Source: Flavobacterium anseongense (GTDB taxonomy: Bacteria; Bacteroidota; Bacteroidia; Flavobacteriales; Flavobacteriaceae). Taken from it: a DNA stretch of 64,000 bases. The stretch's first letter is position 1. The number at the start of each line of letters is the position of its first letter. The position numbers and the translations under genes are program-made. The notes beneath the pieces were generated by a model. It worked only from the letters and a program-made list of their open reading frames with translations, was not told where the DNA came from and made no database searches. The DNA lies in contig NZ_JAKIHN010000002.1 in assembly GCF_021608185.1 (NCBI RefSeq), positions 186,001 through 250,000 of the forward strand. Reading direction: 5' to 3'. Below, piece after piece: positions 53,330-63,618 of the stretch.

Positions 53330-54634
53330 TTATTCATTTTTCCAGTTTAATCTGTCTTGTTGGTTGTATTGCCATGGTGCACCATTGTTCTCAATATTGG
53401 TCATCATTGCATTCAAAGATTGTGGCGCAGCACTTTGCTCCATTACCAAATAGCGTCTCATATCCATGATAATTGACAACGGGCTGATATTTACCGGGCA
53501 TTCTTCAACACAAGCATTACACGAGGTACATGCCCAAAGTTCTTCGGCCGTTATATAATCATTCAGCAACGATTTATTATCGGGAACAAAAACACCTTTG
53601 TTGGCATCTATATTTCTTCCTACTTCTTCCATTCGGTCACGTGTATCCATCATGATTTTACGTGGCGATAATTTCTTACCGGTTTGATTTGCCGGACAGG
53701 ACGAAGTACAACGACCGCATTCGGTACAAGTATAAGCATTTAGTAATTGCACCCAATTCAAATCCTGCACATCCGAAGCTCCGAATTTACTTGGAACTGC
53801 ATTTTCATCAACAGGCTGCGCAGCAAAAAGATCGGCATTTGGATCCATCATCAGTTTTACTTCTTTGGTTACACTTTCTAAATTGTCGAATTGTCCTTTC
53901 GGATTCAAATCAGCGAAATAAGTATTTGGAAAAGCCAAAAGAATATGCAGATGTTTTGAATAGTATAAATAATTCAGGAAAACTAAAATTCCGGTAATGT
54001 GTAACCACCAGGCAACTCTTTCAATAATTATTACTGCTTCGAGAGAAAAAGTATCTGGTGAAGGTGTTAAATATCGTGAGATGATATTCCCCGAATTCAT
54101 GTCTTGAAAGTGCAAATCAAAAGCATTCATAACTAAAAACAACGACATCAAAACCATTTCGAAATACAGAATTGTATCGGCATCTCTTTTTGGTGCACCT
54201 TTCAAATCGGAGCTTGCAAAACGTTTTAATCGGATGATGTTTCTTCTAATCCAGAAAATGATTACGGCTACTAAAACCAATACAGCAAGGATTTCAAAAG
54301 AACCAATTAAGAAACCATAAAATCCACCAAGGAATGAAAATACTCTGTGTGTTCCGAAAAGTCCATCAATAATGATTTCTAAAACTTCGATATTGATGAT
54401 AATAAAACCTGCGTATACTATAATATGTAATAATCCGGCAATAGGTCTTTTTACCATTTTGGATTGACCCAACGCAATCATAGCCATGTTTTTCCAACGT
54501 GCTGATGGATTATCAGTGCGATTAACATCATGACCCAGATTTATATTTCGCTTTAGCTTCTTTACATTTTTAGCAAAAAAACCAATTCCCGCAACAAGAA
54601 TGATAGCAAAAAGTATGTTGTCGATATACATCAT
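53330..54634 (-). CDS. 4Fe-4S membrane oxidoreductase subunit
   Basis: 434 residues. Five to six membrane helices in the first about 240 residues are followed by two ferredoxin motifs, CTECGRCTSSCP and CTSCNACVEECP. It resembles HdrE/NarI-type plus ferredoxin fusions found with CCG-domain partners. The partner gene is 51897-52688. Together they may form a quinone-linked electron-transfer complex at the inner membrane. The natural donor is unknown. It starts 9 bases after the MCE gene stop. Confidence 0.9.
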   Translation of the reverse strand: MMYIDNILFAIILVAGIGFFAKNVKKLKRNINLGHDVNRTDNPSARWKNMAMIALGQSKMVKRPIAGLLHIIVYAGFIIINIEVLEIIIDGLFGTHRVFSFLGGFYGFLIGSFEILAVLVLVAVIIFWIRRNIIRLKRFASSDLKGAPKRDADTILYFEMVLMSLFLVMNAFDLHFQDMNSGNIISRYLTPSPDTFSLEAVIIIERVAWWLHITGILVFLNYLYYSKHLHILLAFPNTYFADLNPKGQFDNLESVTKEVKLMMDPNADLFAAQPVDENAVPSKFGASDVQDLNWVQLLNAYTCTECGRCTSSCPANQTGKKLSPRKIMMDTRDRMEEVGRNIDANKGVFVPDNKSLLNDYITAEELWACTSCNACVEECPVNISPLSIIMDMRRYLVMEQSAAPQSLNAMMTNIENNGAPWQYNQQDRLNWKNE

Positions 54635-54643
54635 GGTTTTGGG

Positions 54644-55600
54644 TTACTTTTTAATAGTATCGTTTACGGGTGCTTTATACGGTTTGTTTTTCTTTCCGAA
54701 AAGAGACACATTTACATATCGTGTTGGATTTAAACGCAAATCCTGCAACAATAATTCTAATTCTTTAGACGTTTTAGCAAAGTTAGTGTACATCGTTTCG
54801 TCTTTGGCAAGTTTGCCTAAAGTTCCTTTACCGGCTTGAACATCAGCCATTATTTTATCAACGCTTGCTAATGTTTTCTCTAAACTTTTAACGGTTTTAC
54901 CAATGTTTGCTTTGGAAATCGAATCCGATATTTTAGCAAAATTAGCCGAAGCCTTATCCACATTTGCCATGGTTGAATTGATTTTTCCTTTGTTATCCGC
55001 TAACATTTCGTTTACCGATTTCGAAGCTACTTTGAATTCGGCTAAAGTAGCATCAAGATTGGCGATGCTGCTTTTTAGGTTCTCTTTGGTTTTAGCATCT
55101 AAAACAGTATTCACATTCTTTAAAAGTGCATCTGCAGATACCACCATTTTTTCTACCTTTTCCTGAAGCGGTGTTAATCGCTCTGCTACCAATGAAGTTA
55201 ATCCAGGTTTAATATCGCCTTGTAAAGTCATTCCGGACTCGGCTACCGATTTATCTTCAAAATTTGGTGTAATCATAATTTGCTTCCCTCCGATTAATCC
55301 GGGTTCGTATATCGAAGCGATACTTGATTTTGAAAAAGGAAAATCGGATTTAATTTGTAATGACACCTGAATTTTACCAGTTGTACCTATAAATTTGATT
55401 TCATTCACTTTCCCGACATTGAGTCCGTTAATCGTTACAGGTGCTGAAGCAACCAGCCCTTCTACATTGTCGTATTGAACATAGAACGTTTTATAATCAG
55501 TAAGTAAATCTCTTCCTTTTAAAAAGCTATAACCCCAAATAAATAATAAAATAGAGGCAATTACTAAAATTGCTGTCTTGATTTCTCTTGTGATTTTCAA
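54644..55600 (-). CDS. MlaD-family (MCE) lipid transport protein
   Basis: 318 residues. One N-terminal membrane helix (about 8-25) is followed by an MCE domain with VEGLVASAPVTINGLNVGKV and SIYEPGLIGGKQIMI (about 40-115). A long helical, coiled-coil tail (about 135-290) continues, as in MlaD-like proteins that carry phospholipid between inner and outer membranes. No ATPase or permease genes are adjacent. It opens the minus-strand cluster that continues with the iron-sulfur genes. Confidence 0.92.
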   Translation of the reverse strand: MKITREIKTAILVIASILLFIWGYSFLKGRDLLTDYKTFYVQYDNVEGLVASAPVTINGLNVGKVNEIKFIGTTGKIQVSLQIKSDFPFSKSSIASIYEPGLIGGKQIMITPNFEDKSVAESGMTLQGDIKPGLTSLVAERLTPLQEKVEKMVVSADALLKNVNTVLDAKTKENLKSSIANLDATLAEFKVASKSVNEMLADNKGKINSTMANVDKASANFAKISDSISKANIGKTVKSLEKTLASVDKIMADVQAGKGTLGKLAKDETMYTNFAKTSKELELLLQDLRLNPTRYVNVSLFGKKNKPYKAPVNDTIKK

Positions 55601-55651
55601 TGTAAATCTGTTTTTGGCAAAGTTAAAATAAATAATTAAAACTCCTTATTA

Positions 55652-56812
55652 TTATTGCTTTAATGCGTCTTGAACCGATACTTTCTTTCCATTTTTAAAG
55701 GCAATTAAAAAAGCTGATGAGTATCCTTTGGCTTTGGCTTCCGATAATAATCGTTTTGCTTCATCATAATTGGTCGTTTCTCCATACATATATTTGTACA
55801 GACTCCCATCAGAAGAAACGGAAATGTTACTTAAACCATTGAAATTACTTGGTACAAGCTCCAGTTTTCTCCCGCTTGCCGAAAGCTGCACTTTGAATGT
55901 AGCAACCCCCGAATTAACTGGATCTGACTTTGCTTCAGGCTTTTTAACATCCGGAGTTTTTACTGTTGGTTTTTTGGTCAATGTATCAGGTTTCTTTACA
56001 GCTTCTATTTGTTGTGATGGTTTTATGGCATTATCATTATCGCTGGCACCAAAATATTCTTTTTTGTAACTGATAATAGCATTAGCAATCGATTCGGCTA
56101 TTTCCTGTTGCCCTGCTTCTGAATCCAACTTAGCACCTTCTGCCGGATTAGATATAAAACCCATTTCAATCAAAATTCTTGGCATATACGCTTTGTGTAA
56201 AACCATATAAGGTGCCTGTTTCACTCCACGGCTTTTTTTGCCAAGCTGAATGAATTGACCCTGCACTTTTCCAGCTAAAGCTATACTCTGTTCAAGGTAT
56301 AATTCTTGAGCCATTGTCATTCCGGCATAGGATTCAGGAGATTTTGGGTCGAAACCTTCATACTTTTGTTTATAATCTTTTTCTAAAGTCACAACCGAGT
56401 TCTCTCGTTTCGCCGCTTCGAGATTGGAAGCATTTTTAGACATACCCATTACATAGGTTTCGCAACCATCGGCAGCGTTGTTAGCATTGGCATTGCAATG
56501 TATCGAAACAAAAATATCGGCATCAGCTCTGTTGGCAATGTTGGCGCGCTCATCTAAAGCAATAAACTGATCGCCTTTTCTCGTATAGATGACATCAATC
56601 CCTGAACTTTTCTCCAACAGTTTACCTACTTTCAGTGTCACTGCCAAAGCAATGTTCTTTTCAATATGTCCGTGATAAACAGCGCCATAATCATGGTCTC
56701 CATGACCGGCATCGAGGGTTACTTTAAATTTTTGGGAATGTGCTGTAGTAGAAAAAAACAAAACAGCCAACGCTGTTATTGTTATTGTCTTTATATTTTT
56801 TATTACTTTCAA
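55652..56812 (-). CDS. N-acetylmuramoyl-L-alanine amidase (Amidase_3), copy 1
   Basis: 386 residues. A signal peptide (about 1-25) is followed by an Amidase_3 zinc domain with VTLDAGHGDHDYGA (zinc His), the Glu in HIEKNIAL, SIHCNAN and IEMGFISNPAEG. A Pro/Lys-rich linker (about 265-300) leads to a C-terminal SPOR-like domain, which would bind septal peptidoglycan. It should cleave the bond between MurNAc and the peptide during cell separation. It lies next to a close paralog (56835-57992) in tandem, on the same strand. Confidence 0.92.
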   Translation of the reverse strand: MKVIKNIKTITITALAVLFFSTTAHSQKFKVTLDAGHGDHDYGAVYHGHIEKNIALAVTLKVGKLLEKSSGIDVIYTRKGDQFIALDERANIANRADADIFVSIHCNANANNAADGCETYVMGMSKNASNLEAAKRENSVVTLEKDYKQKYEGFDPKSPESYAGMTMAQELYLEQSIALAGKVQGQFIQLGKKSRGVKQAPYMVLHKAYMPRILIEMGFISNPAEGAKLDSEAGQQEIAESIANAIISYKKEYFGASDNDNAIKPSQQIEAVKKPDTLTKKPTVKTPDVKKPEAKSDPVNSGVATFKVQLSASGRKLELVPSNFNGLSNISVSSDGSLYKYMYGETTNYDEAKRLLSEAKAKGYSSAFLIAFKNGKKVSVQDALKQ

Positions 56813-56834
56813 AATCTATTTTTAACTAAATTAA

Positions 56835-57992
56835 TTATTTTAAAGCTGACACTTTTCCATCGGCAAACAGCACTATAAAGGCATCCTTAAAACCATGACT
56901 TTTGGCCTCGTTATACATTTTTTTTGTATACTCTAAATCATACGATTTCCCGTAATAATAGCGGTACAGATTGTTTTCGAATGTATATGAAATATCTTTT
57001 AAACCTTTGAAATCACTCGAATACAAGTCTCTTTTTTTAGAACTAGCGAATAGCTGTATTTTATATATCGTCTGTCCGGTTTCTTCTTTTACCATTTGCT
57101 TCGCCTGTTCGCCCATTGGGCTCGAGTAATTAGGCTTAACAATTACTGTATCTTCAATTTCCTTTAGTGGTGTATACTTTTTTTCAACATCCTTTATTTC
57201 TTCTTCTGTTAATGGTTCATTGAAATAGGTTTTTTTGTAATGAATAATAGCATTAGCAATCTGACGTGCCATTTCGGTTTGTCCTTCATCTGAATTTAAA
57301 TATTCACCTTCTTCTTTATTGGATAAGAAACCTAACTCAATCAAAACACCAGGCATTTTGGCTGCATCTAAAACCCATAGAGGTTGCTGCTTTACGCCTC
57401 TTGTTTTTCGGTTTAACCGATTGGTGAAATTATCCTGAATGGTTGTTGCAAGGCTGATGCTGCTGTTCAAATTCTCTTCCTGGATAATTTGAAGCCCTAT
57501 TAAATTTTCCGGCTTACTTGGGTCAAATCCCTGGTAGGTTTTTTTGTAATTGTCTTCCAATAAAATTACCGAGTTCTCTTTTTTGGCAACCTCCAAATTC
57601 ATATTAGTTCTTGAAAGTCCCATTACAAATGTTTCTGTTCCGGCAGGTTCAAAATTTTTAACCGAATTGCAATGAATAGAAACAAATAAATTAGCATCTA
57701 TCTTATTTGCGATTTTCGGACGGTTTACCAATTCTATAAATTCGTCTGTTTTACGGGTATAGGTCACTTCTAAATTCTTTTCTCTTTCAAGAAATTTACC
57801 CACTTTAAGAGTGGTCTTTAGAGCAATGTCTTTTTCAACATATCCGTGATAGGAATTCCCGGGATCCTTTCCACCATGACCTGCATCCAATACTACCGAA
57901 AACTTATTAGAATCTGATTGTCCGAAAACATTCAGCATACTAAAAAAGAAAAGTACTGTAAAACAGGTTTTTATGCCGTTTAAAAATCTCAT
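56835..57992 (-). CDS. N-acetylmuramoyl-L-alanine amidase (Amidase_3), copy 2
   Basis: 385 residues, a tandem paralog of the downstream gene: signal peptide, VVLDAGHGGKDPGNSYHG, HGYVEKDIAL, SIHCNS and LIELGFLSN. The C-terminal part (FKGLKDISYTFENNLYRYYY) is again SPOR-like but diverged. It opens the minus-strand set and is divergent from the LptD-like gene. Both copies keep the zinc ligands, so both should be active. Confidence 0.92.
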   Translation of the reverse strand: MRFLNGIKTCFTVLFFFSMLNVFGQSDSNKFSVVLDAGHGGKDPGNSYHGYVEKDIALKTTLKVGKFLEREKNLEVTYTRKTDEFIELVNRPKIANKIDANLFVSIHCNSVKNFEPAGTETFVMGLSRTNMNLEVAKKENSVILLEDNYKKTYQGFDPSKPENLIGLQIIQEENLNSSISLATTIQDNFTNRLNRKTRGVKQQPLWVLDAAKMPGVLIELGFLSNKEEGEYLNSDEGQTEMARQIANAIIHYKKTYFNEPLTEEEIKDVEKKYTPLKEIEDTVIVKPNYSSPMGEQAKQMVKEETGQTIYKIQLFASSKKRDLYSSDFKGLKDISYTFENNLYRYYYGKSYDLEYTKKMYNEAKSHGFKDAFIVLFADGKVSALK

Positions 57993-58070
57993 AAACTCAA
58001 AAGTTAATTTTAATTAAAACCGAAAGGTTATAATACCAATATTTCCTTATTTTTGACCGGAAATATTATG

Positions 58071-58078
58071 TAAGTTTG
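58071..58078 (+). promoter_or_regulatory. -7 box (TAAGTTTG) for LptD-like gene
   Basis: TAnnTTTG 47 bases before the TTG start at 58126, in the divergent region between amidase and LptD-like genes. Confidence 0.5.
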
Positions 58079-58125
58079 CCTCGTCAAAAATCAAGCCATA
58101 TTTCTACAAAAATAGTATTAAACCT

Positions 58126-60792
58126 TTGCAAAGAAACTTATTTTATATCGTTTTTTTAACAATTTTCCTAACACTGGGAAACGCAAAAATATATTCACAA
58201 GAGTTGCTAAAGGAACCCAATTCTTTCCCTCCTAAAAATCAGCAAACTACACCTGAAAAAACTACCGAACCTGTCTTAGAAGTTACCGAAGTTAAAGTAC
58301 CTGACAGCATCAAGAAAAAGCCTTTATTGGAAGATAAGATAAAACGTAAAGCAGTTGACTACGAAAAGTTTGATCAAAAGAAAAAGCTAATCACACTCTA
58401 CAATCAGGCTGAAGTTTATTATCAGGATATTGAACTGAAATCAGGAATTATTGTCATTGATTATGACAAAAGTGAAGTATATGCCGGAAGAATAAAAGAT
58501 ACTGCCGGCGTCTATACGCAAAGACCTGTTTTTAAACAGGGAAGCAATGTGGTAGAACCCGATTCTATCCGATTTAATTTTAAAACTAAAAAAGCTTTGG
58601 TTTGGAATTCAAGAACCGATCAAGGAGAATTTAAAGTAAAAGCCGAAATAACCAAAAAAGAAAACGACTCTGTTTACTTTATGAAAAAAGCTCGATTTAC
58701 TACAGCGGAAGACGTTGATGATCCTGAATATTATTTTCAAACCAATAAAGTAAAATTAGTCCCGGGAAAAAAAGTGGTTGTTGGATTTACCAATATGGTT
58801 ATTGCTGATGTTCCAACGCCTTTAGCCTTGCCCTTTGCTTTCTTCCCGATGTCGGAAAAAAGCCGTTCCGGATTAATTGTTCCAAATTATAACGACAGCA
58901 ATACCAGAGGTTTCTCATTGCAAAATGGTGGTTACTATTTTGCGTTAAGCGATAACTACGACTTGGCTATTCTTGGCGATTATTACACCAACGGAAGTTA
59001 TGCCATGCGCTTCGAATCATCGTATGCCAAAAAATATAAATTTAACGGAAATGTAAATATCCGTTTCGAAAACTTAATCAATAGCGAAAGAGGCTATCCT
59101 GATTATTCGAGAACTAATATTTACAACATCCAATGGTCGCATTCTAAAGATTCTAAATCAAATCCGAACTCTCGTTTTTCGGCTTCGGTAAATCTTGGAA
59201 GTAGTAAATATTTTGTCAATTCAATCAATCAGGTTAATGTAGGTTCAAGGCTGAACAACACCTTGAGTTCATCGATTTCTTATTCTAAAACTTTCAATTC
59301 TGTACCTCAAGTGAACATGTCAATAACGGCCACTCATTCACAAAACACAAATACTGAACAAATTAACATGACCCTGCCTACTTTGCAATTGAGTGTTGAC
59401 AGAATGTATCCTTTTGCCCCGAAAGACGGAAGTAAAAAAGGTTTTTTTAAGAATATCAATTTACAATATAACCTAAGAGGCGAAAACCGAATTCAGACTA
59501 CCGATTCACTTTTCTTTAAACCACAAATGTTCAAGGATGCGAAAGTTGGTTTTCAACATACTATTCCGCTGAGCACCAATTTTAAAGTCTTCAAGTTTTT
59601 TAGTGCAACCACTTCGATGAATTATAATGAAGTATGGTATTTAAAAACCATCCGACGTCAATATGACCCAACAGTAAATAGAGTTGTTGATACCGAAGTA
59701 CAAGGATTTGACGCCTTCAGAACCTATTCTTTTAGCGCCGGATTGGGAACCACCATTTACGGAACCTTTAATTTTGGCGAAAAGAAAAAAATACAGGCGA
59801 TCCGCCACGTGATGCGTCCAAACGTTACCTATAGTTATACGCCAAGTTTTTCACAATACTATGACACTTACGATTCTGACGGAAGCGGCACTATGATAAA
59901 AGAGTACACGCGATTTGACAACGGAATTTTTGGTTCACCCGGAAAAAACATGTCCAATAATTTAGGATTCAATTTGAGTAATACCTTCGAAGCCAAAGTA
60001 ACCGAGAAAGATTCGACCAAAACAGAGCCTAAAAAAATAATGTTGCTGAACAACCTGAATTTTTCAACAAATTATGATATTACAGCCGATTCATTAAAAT
60101 GGTCTCCACTACGTGTTAGCGGTGGGACGCTATTGTTTAAACAAAAGATGAATGTGAATTTTGGTATGACACTCGATCCTTATGCCATCAGTAATACCGG
60201 AAGACGAATCGATACCTGGAACATTGACAATGGCGGTAGTTTATTTAGAATGACCAGCGCTAATATGACGTTAAACTATGCTTTCTCTAGTGACGATGGT
60301 AAAGATGCGGAAAATAGAAATACCCAAGGCGAGAGAAATGGTGGTCGTGAAGACGATTTGTTTGGCAGTAATACCGATTTGAGCGACAGGCGACAGAGCC
60401 AATTTGGTAACGATGATGACAAAAAAGACAATGCTTCAAATGAGCTCTTCAAATATAAATTGCCATGGAATGTTACACTTGCTTATTCTTTGACGTATTC
60501 TAATAACAATCGTCAGAAAAAAATAACCGGAAACTCGCTGATGATTTCTATGAATACTGATTTAACACCCAAATGGAAAGTAGGTGCTTCAACAGGTTAT
60601 GATTTTGTACAAAAAGGTGTTACTTTTACACAACTCCGATTTGAAAGAGATTTGCTGAGTTGGCGAATGGATTTCAACTGGGTACCGTTCGGAGACAACC
60701 CGTATTGGGGATTCTTTATAGGAATAAAATCAGGCGTTTTGAGCGATATCAAATGGGATAAACGAAATCAGGCAGATAGAAGTTTGAATTAG
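58126..60792 (+). CDS. LptD-like outer membrane protein
   Basis: 888 residues with a signal peptide (about 1-24; FLTIFLTLGNAKIYSQ). An N-terminal OstA-like segment (about 70-160; KKKLITLYNQAEVYYQDIEL) precedes a large outer membrane barrel, in which ADVPTPLALPFAFFPMSEKS and RSGLIVPNYNDSNTRGFSLQ match the LptD family. LptD inserts lipopolysaccharide into the outer leaflet. The frame has no ATG before the signal peptide; TTG at 58126 is the best start and the upstream frame stays open, so the exact start is uncertain. Confidence 0.88.
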   Translation: MQRNLFYIVFLTIFLTLGNAKIYSQELLKEPNSFPPKNQQTTPEKTTEPVLEVTEVKVPDSIKKKPLLEDKIKRKAVDYEKFDQKKKLITLYNQAEVYYQDIELKSGIIVIDYDKSEVYAGRIKDTAGVYTQRPVFKQGSNVVEPDSIRFNFKTKKALVWNSRTDQGEFKVKAEITKKENDSVYFMKKARFTTAEDVDDPEYYFQTNKVKLVPGKKVVVGFTNMVIADVPTPLALPFAFFPMSEKSRSGLIVPNYNDSNTRGFSLQNGGYYFALSDNYDLAILGDYYTNGSYAMRFESSYAKKYKFNGNVNIRFENLINSERGYPDYSRTNIYNIQWSHSKDSKSNPNSRFSASVNLGSSKYFVNSINQVNVGSRLNNTLSSSISYSKTFNSVPQVNMSITATHSQNTNTEQINMTLPTLQLSVDRMYPFAPKDGSKKGFFKNINLQYNLRGENRIQTTDSLFFKPQMFKDAKVGFQHTIPLSTNFKVFKFFSATTSMNYNEVWYLKTIRRQYDPTVNRVVDTEVQGFDAFRTYSFSAGLGTTIYGTFNFGEKKKIQAIRHVMRPNVTYSYTPSFSQYYDTYDSDGSGTMIKEYTRFDNGIFGSPGKNMSNNLGFNLSNTFEAKVTEKDSTKTEPKKIMLLNNLNFSTNYDITADSLKWSPLRVSGGTLLFKQKMNVNFGMTLDPYAISNTGRRIDTWNIDNGGSLFRMTSANMTLNYAFSSDDGKDAENRNTQGERNGGREDDLFGSNTDLSDRRQSQFGNDDDKKDNASNELFKYKLPWNVTLAYSLTYSNNNRQKKITGNSLMISMNTDLTPKWKVGASTGYDFVQKGVTFTQLRFERDLLSWRMDFNWVPFGDNPYWGFFIGIKSGVLSDIKWDKRNQADRSLN

Positions 60793-60893
60793 TTATAAGT
60801 TATGAGTTATGAGTTATGAATTATAAATTGAAATAAAAGGTTAACACATAACTGACAACCGATAACTCACAACATACAACATACAACATAGAA
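60791..60893. repeat. Short tandem repeats before ridA
   Basis: Five 7-base copies near AGTTATG (60791-60825), then ATAACT and ACAACAT repeats. GAGTTAT and ATAACTC can pair. Nothing coding is seen. Confidence 0.6.
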
Positions 60894-60901
60894 CCATAAA
60901 A

Positions 60902-61282
60902 ATGAAAAAAATAATCTTCACAGACAAAGCACCTGCTCCAATAGGACCTTATAACCAAGCTGTTCTGGTTGGAAACACACTTTATACTTCGGGGCAAATT
61001 GCACTAAATCCTGCGACTATGGAATTAGTTCTTGATGATATCGAAACCGAAACCAAACAGGTCATGGAAAACATGAAAGCCGTTCTCGAAGCGGCCGACA
61101 TGACTTTTGACAACGTAGTAAAAACAACCATCTTTATCATGAACATGAGTGATTTTGCCCATATCAATTCCGTTTACGGAAGTTACTTTGATGAAGCGAC
61201 AGCGCCGGCGAGAGAAACGGTTCAGGTAGCCGGACTGCCAAAAGGCGTGAATGTTGAGATTTCGATGACAGCTGTAAAATAG
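60902..61282 (+). CDS. ridA: RidA-family reactive intermediate deaminase
   Basis: 126 residues, cytoplasmic, full length. The motifs APIGPYNQA at the start, YTSGQIAL, and the active-site Arg104 in APARETVQV match RidA (YjgF/Tdcf). It hydrolyses toxic enamine/imine intermediates formed by PLP enzymes such as threonine dehydratase. It follows the LptD-like gene by about 110 bases with repeats between. Confidence 0.95.
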   Translation: MKKIIFTDKAPAPIGPYNQAVLVGNTLYTSGQIALNPATMELVLDDIETETKQVMENMKAVLEAADMTFDNVVKTTIFIMNMSDFAHINSVYGSYFDEATAPARETVQVAGLPKGVNVEISMTAVK

Positions 61283-61328
61283 TGTTCAGTTGGCAGTCGC
61301 AGTTGGCAGTATCCTAAAAACTAAAAGC

Positions 61329-61955
61329 ATGAATCTAAAGATAATCTTCTTTACACTTCTAATGACTTCCAATTTTGTTTTTTCTCAGGAAAAAGTAACA
61401 GAGACCAATGAGAAAGAAGCTCTAAACGTTACGCCTACCGAAGAAACTGAAAACGGGAAAATAGAAAATGGCGTTTATACCTGTCATAGATTTGACTGGA
61501 AAATAAAAATTCCAATGAACTATGAAATAACCGATGCTAAAAAAATTGAAGAATTACAAAAAAAAGGTGGCTTAAAACAAAGAAGCCCTCATTTAATAGG
61601 TTTTGAAGTAGATAAAAGGAATACTTTTTCGGCAACTTTTGAATCTTTGGAAGGAAGCAGTATAAAGTCATTTGAAGAGCATAAAAACTTTATGATTAAG
61701 CTGCTCAATGATACGTATTCTAATATCGAAACCCTAAAATTCGAATTAAGCAGCACTGATATGAAAATAGGAAAATATGATTTCTACAAAGTTCAAACTA
61801 GATTATACGATCCTAAAACAGGCGAATTATTATTGACTCAGGATTTGTATAATAGTTTTATAAACAACAATCTATTTAGCGTCAATATCAATTTTAATAA
61901 TCCAAACATTGGAAGATTGTTGACTGATAACTTTATAAGTTCGTTGAGCAATTAA
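61329..61955 (+). CDS. Secreted hypothetical protein
   Basis: 208 residues from the ATG at 61329, which starts a signal peptide (MNLKIIFFTLLMTSNFVFSQ). The mature part has an acidic leader, then a compact alpha/beta domain (CHRFDWKIKIPMNYEITDA, DLYNSFINNNLFSVNINFNN). I do not recognise a family. A short GCAGTTGGCAGT-type repeat lies just upstream. Confidence 0.8.
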   Translation: MNLKIIFFTLLMTSNFVFSQEKVTETNEKEALNVTPTEETENGKIENGVYTCHRFDWKIKIPMNYEITDAKKIEELQKKGGLKQRSPHLIGFEVDKRNTFSATFESLEGSSIKSFEEHKNFMIKLLNDTYSNIETLKFELSSTDMKIGKYDFYKVQTRLYDPKTGELLLTQDLYNSFINNNLFSVNINFNNPNIGRLLTDNFISSLSN

Positions 61956-62000
61956 ACACTATAAATCTTATATTTGTTTTAGTTCCTCAATACTGAAACA

Positions 62001-63581
62001 ATGTTAGACAACTTCCCCTTCTACCTCATTCTCATCTTCTCTATAGTCCTCATAATGATGATTGCCGAGAAGATTAAGGTTGCCTATCCAATCTTATTGA
62101 TCATAGCCGGATTATTGATTAGTTTCATTCCCGGTATTCCAAGCATAAAAATAAATCCGGAGTTTATATTTTTAATATTTCTTCCTCCGCTGTTATATGA
62201 AGCAGCCTGGTCTATCTCCTGGAAAGAGCTGTGGCATTGGCGTAGGATTATATTAAGCTTTGCCTTTGTCGTGGTATTCCTGACCGCATTCTCTGTTGCT
62301 TTAGTTGCAGAATATTTTATACCCGGATTCGGACTGGCATTAGGTTTTTTATTAGGCGGCATAGTATCACCTCCTGATGCCGTGAGTGCCGGTGCCATTT
62401 TAAAATTTGTAAAAGTCCCGCGCACCATATCTTCTATATTGGAAGGCGAGAGTCTTTTGAACGACGCTTCGTCGCTAATCATTTTTAGGTTCTCATTAGT
62501 TGCAGTTAGTACGACTCAGTTTGTCTTTTCGAAAGCGGTGGTTAGTTTCTCCTGGATGGTAATAGGCGGCGTTATCATTGGTCTTTTGATTGGTCTGCTA
62601 TTTATGAAACTCCACAAATATTTGCCTACCGATGCCAATATGGATATAGTGTTTACCTTGGTAATGCCTTATATCATCTATCTTACTGCAGAGGAAGCCC
62701 ATTGTTCGGGAGTGCTGTCTGTCGTAAGCGCGGGTTTATATTTATCCTATAACCGACATTCTTTCCTTACGAGTACCTCGCGGGTACAGGGTTATAATGT
62801 GTGGCAGAGTCTTATTTTTGTATTGAATGGGCTTGTGTTTACCTTAATTGGGCTTTCGCTTCCGGAGGTTATGGACGGACTTGAAAAGGAAGGTATACTC
62901 TTTACTTCGGCGGTTGGCTATGGAATCCTGATTACATTGGTTCTGATTATAGTCAGAATGCTGGCGGCTTATGGTGCAGTAATCATTACGTTAGTTATGC
63001 GTAATTTTATTACGGTAGCCCTTACAACTAACCCCGGATATAAAGCCCCATTCATCATTGGGTGGACTGGAATGCGTGGTGTAGTATCGTTGGCAGCGGC
63101 CTTATCGATTCCGGAATACTTAAATAACGGGAATCCTTTTCCGCAACGGAACCTTATCCTTTTTATCACTTTTGTAGTCATACTGCTCACTCTGATTTTA
63201 CAGGGATTAACACTACCTTACTTTTTACGCAGAATGCAGCTAACAACACCCGAACAGGAGGCAGAAGAACAACAACAGTATAAACTTCTAAAATACGAAA
63301 TGGCGGCCTTTGCCCTGGAAAAATTAAAAAGCCAATACGGAAAAGCGTTGAAAGAGCAACCATTACTGCAAAAAATAGCCGACAAATGGGAAGCCAGCAA
63401 GATGCTGACCGAAGACACCGAAATGACTGCCGATGGTAAAATCATCTACCTCAACATTCTACGCCAACAACGAAAATGGCTGATTCAAAAGAACCGAAAG
63501 AACGGCAATCTAGATGAGGCAATCGTTCGCAAACTACAGCATAGTTTGGATATGGAGGAAGAAAAGGTTAGGCACCTTTAA
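62001..63581 (+). CDS. CPA1-type Na+/H+ antiporter
   Basis: 526 residues with about 12 membrane helices in the first 420 residues, no signal peptide, and a soluble C-terminal tail. Typical features are PPLLYEAAW, GGIVSPPDAVSAGAIL, ESLLNDASSL and WTGMRGVVSLAAALSIP, as in NhaP/NHE-like exchangers of the CPA1 family. It should exchange Na+ (or K+) for protons across the inner membrane for pH and salt control. It starts 45 bases after the preceding gene. Confidence 0.93.
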   Translation: MLDNFPFYLILIFSIVLIMMIAEKIKVAYPILLIIAGLLISFIPGIPSIKINPEFIFLIFLPPLLYEAAWSISWKELWHWRRIILSFAFVVVFLTAFSVALVAEYFIPGFGLALGFLLGGIVSPPDAVSAGAILKFVKVPRTISSILEGESLLNDASSLIIFRFSLVAVSTTQFVFSKAVVSFSWMVIGGVIIGLLIGLLFMKLHKYLPTDANMDIVFTLVMPYIIYLTAEEAHCSGVLSVVSAGLYLSYNRHSFLTSTSRVQGYNVWQSLIFVLNGLVFTLIGLSLPEVMDGLEKEGILFTSAVGYGILITLVLIIVRMLAAYGAVIITLVMRNFITVALTTNPGYKAPFIIGWTGMRGVVSLAAALSIPEYLNNGNPFPQRNLILFITFVVILLTLILQGLTLPYFLRRMQLTTPEQEAEEQQQYKLLKYEMAAFALEKLKSQYGKALKEQPLLQKIADKWEASKMLTEDTEMTADGKIIYLNILRQQRKWLIQKNRKNGNLDEAIVRKLQHSLDMEEEKVRHL

Positions 63582-63618
63582 TTACGAATTAGAAATTACG
63601 AAGTTAAGGAAGCCTTTT

